This document shows positions 54,666-60,000 of a DNA stretch of 60,000 bases, one piece after another. The notes beneath the pieces are model-generated. The model did no database searches. It saw nothing but the letters and a program-made list of their open reading frames with translations, and was not told the DNA's origin. The translations under genes and the position numbers were made by a program. The stretch comes from Diphasiastrum complanatum (lineage: Eukaryota; Streptophyta; Lycopodiopsida; Lycopodiales; Lycopodiaceae). The DNA lies in contig CM055092.1 of the NCBI GenBank assembly GCA_029204225.1, positions 42,413,760 to 42,473,759 on the forward strand, read 5' to 3'. Numbering within the stretch: position 1 is the first letter of the stretch; every line of letters begins with the position of its first letter.

Positions 54666-56108
54666 AAATTTAAAGATTTCACACTGGATGACGTTGTTAT
54701 CTAGTTATCGTAGGCACACCGGGAACCTACACCAAGTTCTAACTCCTTTGAAGGACCAGCTAAAACGATGCTGTTAGACCTTAACGATCCTGATGAGGAG
54801 ATGGATTGAATAATTCATGTTGGTTTAGACCTTTCGTCCGAACAACTTTCTAATCTGAAAGCTTTACTTCGCAAATACAGGGATGTATTTGCATGGAACT
54901 ATACATAAATGAAAGGAATTCCGCCTGAAGTAGTGGTTCATACGATTCCTTTAGAAGACAACGCTAAGTCTGTTAGGAATAAACCTTATAGAAGTAACCT
55001 CGTCTATCGCAAGAGAATTGATAAAGACATTAAGAAATTGTTGGATGTTGGCTTCATTTATGAAGTCCAACATACTGATTGGGTATCACCCATTGTGGTT
55101 GTACCCAAGAAAAATGACAAACTTTGTATCTGCGTTGATCTCAAGAACCTTAATACGGTTACAAAGAAAGACCATTTTCCCTTGCCTTTAACGACCCAAA
55201 TCTTAGAGGAAATGGCAGGAACTGAAGTTTTTAGCTTCTTGGATGGATTCAGCGGTTATTTCCTTGTTCATAGACATAAAACAACCTTTGCCACAAAAAA
55301 TAAGGTTTATGCTTATAATGTCATGCCTTTTCGCTTATGCAACGCCCCTTCAACGTTTCAGTGGGTCATGCAACTGGCCTTCCAAGACCTCTTACATCGG
55401 ATTGTTGAGATTTATCTCGATTATCTGGGTGTACATTCCTCAGCCGCTATGCACCTTGACGCACTGGAGAAAATCTTCATTCGCTGTCATAGATTTGGAA
55501 TTTCACTAAACCATGATAAGTGTCAAATCTGGGTCACCCATGGGGTAGTACTCGGACATATAATTTCAAAGGACAGTATTTCTACCGACTCTTCAAAAAT
55601 CAAGGTAATAGTTGAAATGCCCTTACCTGCAACAGTGAAGGAAGTTTATGTCTACCTCGGTCACACAAATTATTATCGCATCTTTATAATCGATTATGTC
55701 GGCAAGGCACATCTCGTTTATTTAGTTGTGGTAGATCCTCGATGGACCAAAGAACGCATTAAAGCCTTTGAGGAGTTGAAAACAGCCCTTACCACGGCAC
55801 CCATACTCTGCTCGCCAGACTACACAAAAGAGTTCCATGTGCATAGTGACGCAAGTAAGTATGCCATTGGAGGACTTCTTGCACAACCGGACGAGTATGG
55901 CAAGAATTTCCCAATACGTTTCTTGAGCAGACAACTGGTGCCTGCTGAAGTAGACTATCAAACCACCGAGCGAGAAGCATTGGCGATGGTCTATGTTGCT
56001 CAACAACTACGACATTATTTACTAGGCCAGACTTTTGCCTTCTACACCGACCATCAAGCCCTGTTATATTTTGTTAATAAATCCTGTAAACCGGGACGTA
56101 TAGCTTGA
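54666..56108 (+). pseudogene. gypsy reverse transcriptase and RNase H, element E
   Basis: A decayed lead (KYRDVFAWNYT with stops) is followed by 399 open codons from 54909: WVSPIVVVPKKNDKLCICVD, FSFLDGFSGYFLVH, YNVMPFRLCNAPSTFQ. About 20 codons around the middle of the palm are shortened. The active-site box at 55413-55424 reads YLDY, so the second catalytic Asp is replaced by Tyr. Connection (VTHGVVLGHIISKDS) and RNase H (FHVHSDASKYAIGG, TEREALAMVYVAQQ, FYTDHQALLYFVNKSC) follow. The RT is catalytically dead even though its frame is long and open. Confidence 0.9.
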
Positions 56109-57560
56109 TGGCTGTTGATATTAGAGGAATTTAATCTCTGCGTAATCGTTCAGAAAGGAACCCAACATTTCATGGCGGATCACCTTTCTTAGCTCCCTAA
56201 TGCTGAAAAAGCAACTGCACCAATCAACGATGATCTTCCTGATGCATGCCTTTTTTAGATTGATGCTACACCCTTATGGACTGAGGAGATCACTCAGTTC
56301 CTAACAACAGGCAGACTCAAAGAAGGCTTGAATACAGCTGCAAAAATTTTTTTTTTGCTTAAAGCAGCGCCCTTTCAGCTAATAGCCGGACAACTTTACA
56401 AAAGGGGCATTGACGGTATTATCCGATGATGTGCTTATGAATCTGAGATACGGCCTATCATATCTCAGGCTTATGAGAGCATTGGCGGCGGTCACTTCTC
56501 TGCTGAAGCAACAACTAAGATTATCCTTCAAGCAGGTTTGTGGTGGCCCTCATTCTTTAAGGACACATTTGCTGTCATTAAAACATGTGATGTCTGTCAA
56601 CGAGTCAAGAAAAATACAAAAGCAGACTTCTCACCTTTAACTCCCATTATAGAAGGCGAAGCCTTCCATAAGTGGGATTGACTTTGTTGGACCAATCAGC
56701 CTAGCAGCGAAACATACCCAAGACCATTATATCCTAATATCCACAGATTACGCCACTAAGTGGGTTGAGGCTCGGGCAACAAAGGACGCCAACGCAAAGA
56801 CTGTAGCGTGTTTTCTTTACGAAAACATTATTACATGTTTTGGTTGTCCAACTAGTTAGTGATCATGGCACGCACTTTTTAAATACTGTCATTGATAATT
56901 TCTTACGCCATTACCTTGTAGTTCACAGGAAGAGTACACCATACTATCCTAGATGTAATGGCCAGGCCGAATCAACTAACAAGGCAATATGTAAAATATT
57001 GACAAAGATAGTTGTTACCGGTCACTCTGATTGGGAAACAAAACTTTTCTCAGCTATCTGGGCTTACCGCACCAACCTGAAGAAAGCCACTGGATGGGTT
57101 ACCCCATTCCATCTAGTGTATGGTCAAGAGGCGGTAATGCCTATTGAATTCTTAGTACCTTCTCTAAGAATCATGGAAGTCTTCTCTATAGATCTCTGTG
57201 AGAAAGCTACAATTGAGCAACAAGTCAAAAGCAGGCTATTTACGTTAGCCCAGTTATGGAGACAAGACTCATATCTTACCACACACAACTAGTCAACAAA
57301 AGACATCAAAAGGCCTGGCATGACCATCACTTGCGAAACAAGGATTTACACTTAGGTGACTAGCTACTTCTTTATACATCAAAAAAGCACCTCGGTAAAT
57401 TGGAATTCTGAAGTGAGGGACCATATATTATCAATAAAATCTTTTCTAATGGTGCACTCTAGTTGCAAACACTTGACGGAATACTCCTAGACATTGTCGT
57501 CAACGATGGTTGTCTATAGCGGTATTACGAGGAGTTGTTTTTGGTTGACCCAATTTAACA
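56109..57560 (+). pseudogene. gypsy integrase, element E
   Basis: RNase H ends through stops at 56106, 56190 and 56258. The zinc arm is readable in pieces (SIGGGHFSAEAT, CDVCQRVKKN). The core starts with DFVGPISLAAKHTQ after a frame change near 56680. At about 56845 a frameshift leads to QLVSDHGTHFLN and, on an open frame to 57292, NGQAESTNKAIC, WAYRTNLKKATGW. All three DDE positions are therefore present but in different frames. The C-terminal domain continues with stops to 57556. It is the fuller sister of copy G. Confidence 0.87.
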
Positions 57561-58607
57561 CTTTTTCCCTAGTATATATTTTACATTTTTTATTTACTTA
57601 TCTTTTTGCTTGTTATTCTCTTTTTGCATGCCTATTTTTGTATTCTTTTCTTGTTTATAATTCATACTTGTACTTATTTACTTTCTGTGCATTGTCTTCT
57701 TCTATAAATACTCATTTGTCATGAATGTTCTAGGTCAACAAATGATAGGCTACACCATATGAAACAGATTTATCACACTTTAGGCCCATCTCATGATATC
57801 TCAATATTCTCAATTAAGCATACAATCATTCATTGGGATACTTCTTTCCCATAAGAAATTCTACTTTGAGCCACAGTCATATTTTCTCCCCGTTCCTCAC
57901 TTGCATCACATAGCTCTATTCCTCCGTGACAGGGTTCCTGTCAAATCTCAACCGAAGGACTCTTGTCAAATCTCAACCAAAGGACTCCTGTCAAGTCTCG
58001 ACCAGAGCATCCTATCAAATCTCGACGGAGCATCTTGTTGGATCTTGACCAAAGCATTCTGTTGGATCTGAACAAAAGTAATCTATCCGATCTCAACCGG
58101 AGCACCCACTCAAGTCTCGACCGGAATATCCTATCAAATCTTGACCAGAGCATTCTGTTGGATCTCGACCGAAGCGTTATGTTGGATTTCAACCGAAGTA
58201 ATCTATCAGATCTCGATCGGAGCACCCACTCAGATCTCGATTGGAGCACCCACTCAGATCTCGACCGGAGCGCCTCACTCAAATCTCGGAGGTTCCAATT
58301 TCAAAACTCAATGAACTGGCACGTCACATCTCATCCGAAACCAGACGACGGCGTCCATAAATGCCATCACAACGACACCATTCGCACCTCAGCGAACTAC
58401 AAATCCTGGACTTTTTTGCAACAATCTGTTGGCAATCTTCCTGCTCCTGTGCTCGATCCTGGCGCTCTCTTGTTCAATGCTTTTGTCATCGGTTACACTC
58501 CACTAAGTATCCACCATCGTCGTTTGATTACCATTCAGAGCGCCATCACCAAACCTTTCCAAACCTAACATCGCCTACAGAATACACATCAATTTGAAAC
58601 TTTTCGC
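57561..58607 (+). other. 3' region of gypsy E
   Basis: More than 1 kb of non-coding tail between pol and the putative purine tract. It is T-rich at first, then the minisatellite, then a stretch (58300-58440) shared with copy G including CACCTCAGCGAA. Plus and minus open frames here arise from the repeat. Confidence 0.65.
57935..58290 (+). repeat. 24-bp minisatellite array in the 3' region of gypsy E
   Basis: About fifteen units with consensus TCTCGACCGGAGCACCCACT and strict 24-bp steps from 58090 to 58260. The core is the same as in the leader array at 50580-51130, with different spacer halves. The plus frame encodes an octapeptide repeat (DLDRSTHS). Confidence 0.92.
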
Positions 58608-58622
58608 ATGTTGAGGGGTAGT
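58608..58622 (+). promoter_or_regulatory. putative purine tract and LTR start of gypsy E
   Basis: ATGTTGAGGGGTAG is followed by TGTCACGTGAGC at 58622, a typical purine-tract to LTR junction. It is not confirmed by a matching 5' LTR start, because the 5' copy is uncertain at its left edge. Confidence 0.4.
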
Positions 58623-58950
58623 GTCACGTGAGCATTCATCATGCTCCCGTTACACTACTGGAAATAACATCATCAACATACAACACTTGTTCCACCTTCC
58701 CACCAATCCGTCCTTGGCCGACACCTCCACATCTTCTGCTTTTAGACATTATACTTCCATTTTTTTTCCTTACACAACCTCTTCCATCACCACACTTTCA
58801 TTTCGGAATATACTTCGCTTTCCACACATCTTCCATTCCATTATTGACCGAGAAACATTATACATTCCATTTTTCCTTGCCCAATCTCATTCCATCACCA
58901 CCATTTCATTACGCAACATACCTCGCTTCACACACATCTTCCAATCCCTT
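58623..58950 (+). other. possible LTR remnant or leader before the last array
   Basis: C- and T-rich sequence. CATCTTCCATTCCATTATTG near 58826 resembles CATCTTCCAATCCCTTCTCA near 58934, each after CTTCACACA-like words, which suggests a roughly 110-bp duplication. Otherwise nothing is recognised. Confidence 0.35.
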
Positions 58951-58954
58951 CTCA

Positions 58955-59280
58955 ACCGACGCTTTCACCTGCCTTCTCACCCGACTCTCAGTTCCATCTC
59001 GACCGAGCCATTCAGCCCCATCTCAGCCGAAGCCTCCGTCCCATCTCAACCGAAGACCTCCATTTAATTCTCGACCAAAGCCTACGTCCCATCTCGACCA
59101 AAGCCTCTGTCCCACCTCCACCGAAGCCTCCGTTCAATTCTCAACCAAAGCCTACGTCCCATCTTGACCGAAGCCTCCATCCCACCTCAAACGAAGCCTC
59201 CGTTCAAATCTCAACCGAAGCCTCCGTCAAATCTTAACTGACGCCACACTTAACCCTGTCTCAATTCTCAACCGACACAC
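58955..59280 (+). repeat. minisatellite array before the last ORF
   Basis: About a dozen units with core TCTCAACCGAAGCCTCCGTC, steps of about 22-25 bp. The core is shared with the family-1 arrays but the spacer halves (CCTCCGTCCCA) differ. It is located 35 bases or so before the ATG at 59316. Confidence 0.88.
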
Positions 59281-59315
59281 TTTTTCCAAACCACTATTTT
59301 TTTTATTTTTTCATT

Positions 59316-59916
59316 ATGTCTTCCAACCCCAGTTCCAGTTTCGACGACCCCGATGCTAATAAGCTCGACATCCAGCTGTGCAAATTGGATATTATAGAGA
59401 TGTAGACCTGGTACCAACAGGCAGAATCATTTTTCAAAGCAATTGAGCTCCAAATCCCTATCCTGACGGGGTATCAGATCCCGTACCTGCTGCACATGGC
59501 ATACGCGAATTATAATGCAACTACAATATCATGCCAGCTCATAGTTCCCCCTGTCAGGAACTATGTTTATAACATATCTTTTGCCATGGCCGACTTGCAA
59601 CCCTTTGGGTTCCCTCGAGGACCAAATGCTATCACCAGGACGCTCCAGAAGATTGAGCAGACTCAAATACATAGATCCCTCAGTGGACAAATGGAAGAAT
59701 AAAGACGGGTACCGCATCAAGGCCATTAATGATCAACAACTGCAAGTGACATGTGCATACTTGACCAGATGCACACAACAACCACGAACAAAGGTGATGC
59801 GGGTACCCATGTCCCTATTCCACATGATGGCAGATTCACGACTGCATGCCCAAAACCTTTATGATTGGGCACAGTTTGCTTCGAAGTGCCTTCATGAGTG
59901 TATTAAGAACAAGTAG
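59316..59916 (+). pseudogene. unrecognised ORF after a family-1-type leader array
   Basis: ATG at 59316 gives MSSNPSSSFDDPDANKLDIQ, with a TAG at 59403-59405. The same frame continues (SFFKAIELQIPILTGYQIPY, ADLQPFGFPRGPNAITRTLQ) to a TAA at 59700. A +1-type shift near 59690 leads to KNKDGYRIKAINDQQLQVTC and SLFHMMADSRLHAQNLYDWA, stopping at 59914-59916. Further coding-like text (ILGYLMTDITLQQV) follows to the window end. It does not resemble the gag of A, C, D or E. It may be the first ORF of another retroelement. Function unknown. Confidence 0.5.
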
Positions 59917-60000
59917 TCAATAACTATCCTGGGGTATCTCATGACTGATATCACACTCCAGCAAGTACAAAATGGGCCCAGACTCCAACAACACCTACAA

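Noticed and set aside
57941-58282. Minus-strand 113-codon frame
   Set aside because: Artefact of the 24-bp array in the 3' region of gypsy E.
57561-58607. An env-like gene in the 3' region of gypsy E
   Set aside because: Athila-type elements can have one there, but the only open frames follow the minisatellite and no signal peptide or membrane segment is seen.

Overview
The window reads as nuclear DNA of a land plant, from a repeat-filled part of a large genome. Almost everything recognisable is LTR retrotransposon: Ty1/copia and Ty3/gypsy gag-pol with plant-type priming sites (TGGTATCAGAGC, as used by plant copia elements; a degenerate TGGCGCC-type site in gypsy copies). There are also tRNA-derived SINE-like units, one miniature LTR element and one DNA transposon. 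I saw no rRNA, organellar or bacterial genes and no convincing intact host gene. The species cannot be fixed from the sequence. Nearly every reading frame carries stops, frameshifts or deletions, so the coding entries are mostly relics, described as broken and not repaired.

Layout. 1-1068: end of a copia element (RT, RNase H tail, purine tract, short LTR). 1079-2479: gypsy relic of family 2 with an internal deletion. 3968-6190: 3' half of a family-1 gypsy element. 6200-8870: unclassified repeats plus a minus-strand family-1 gag piece and its 24-bp minisatellite. 8870-12003: family-1 element A, in which a deletion fuses gag to RT. 12004-21640: family-2 element B, split in its RT by a nearly complete copia element (copia-1, 12118-18478) whose 5' LTR was later hit by a SINE-like unit. 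21640-25076: minus-strand copia element H, rearranged. 25077-30480: sparse DNA with one T-tailed SINE, two weak gene-like relics and an AT-rich stretch. 30485-35963: gypsy element C (gag to integrase). 36402-36703: minus-strand miniature LTR element (TRIM). 36715-40070: mosaic gypsy element D. 40075-47500: minus-strand copia element F, split by a 2.7-kb terminal-inverted-repeat transposon (42535-45230) carrying a SWIM zinc-finger ORF. 47709-49146: a zinc-knuckle ORF and a minus-strand copia-1 LTR remnant. 49150-58621: family-1 gypsy element E, the longest copy. 58622-60000: another minisatellite array followed by an ORF I do not recognise.

How the parts relate. Family 1 (A, E, the copy at 3968-6190 and the minus fragment at 7380-8870) carries a 24-25 bp minisatellite (core TCTCRACCGGAGC) in its gag leader and again downstream of pol. 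Family 2 is B and 1079-2479. Nesting gives relative ages: B is older than copia-1, which is older than the SINE-like unit in its LTR; F is older than the SWIM transposon. No element here looks autonomous. Gypsy E, C and D have each lost the RT active-site motif in a different way, and copia F has lost integrase catalytic residues. The most unusual features are the TRIM with a tRNA-like pol III promoter in its LTR, the two-sided minisatellite of family 1, the SWIM transposon, and the in-frame gag-RT fusion of A.
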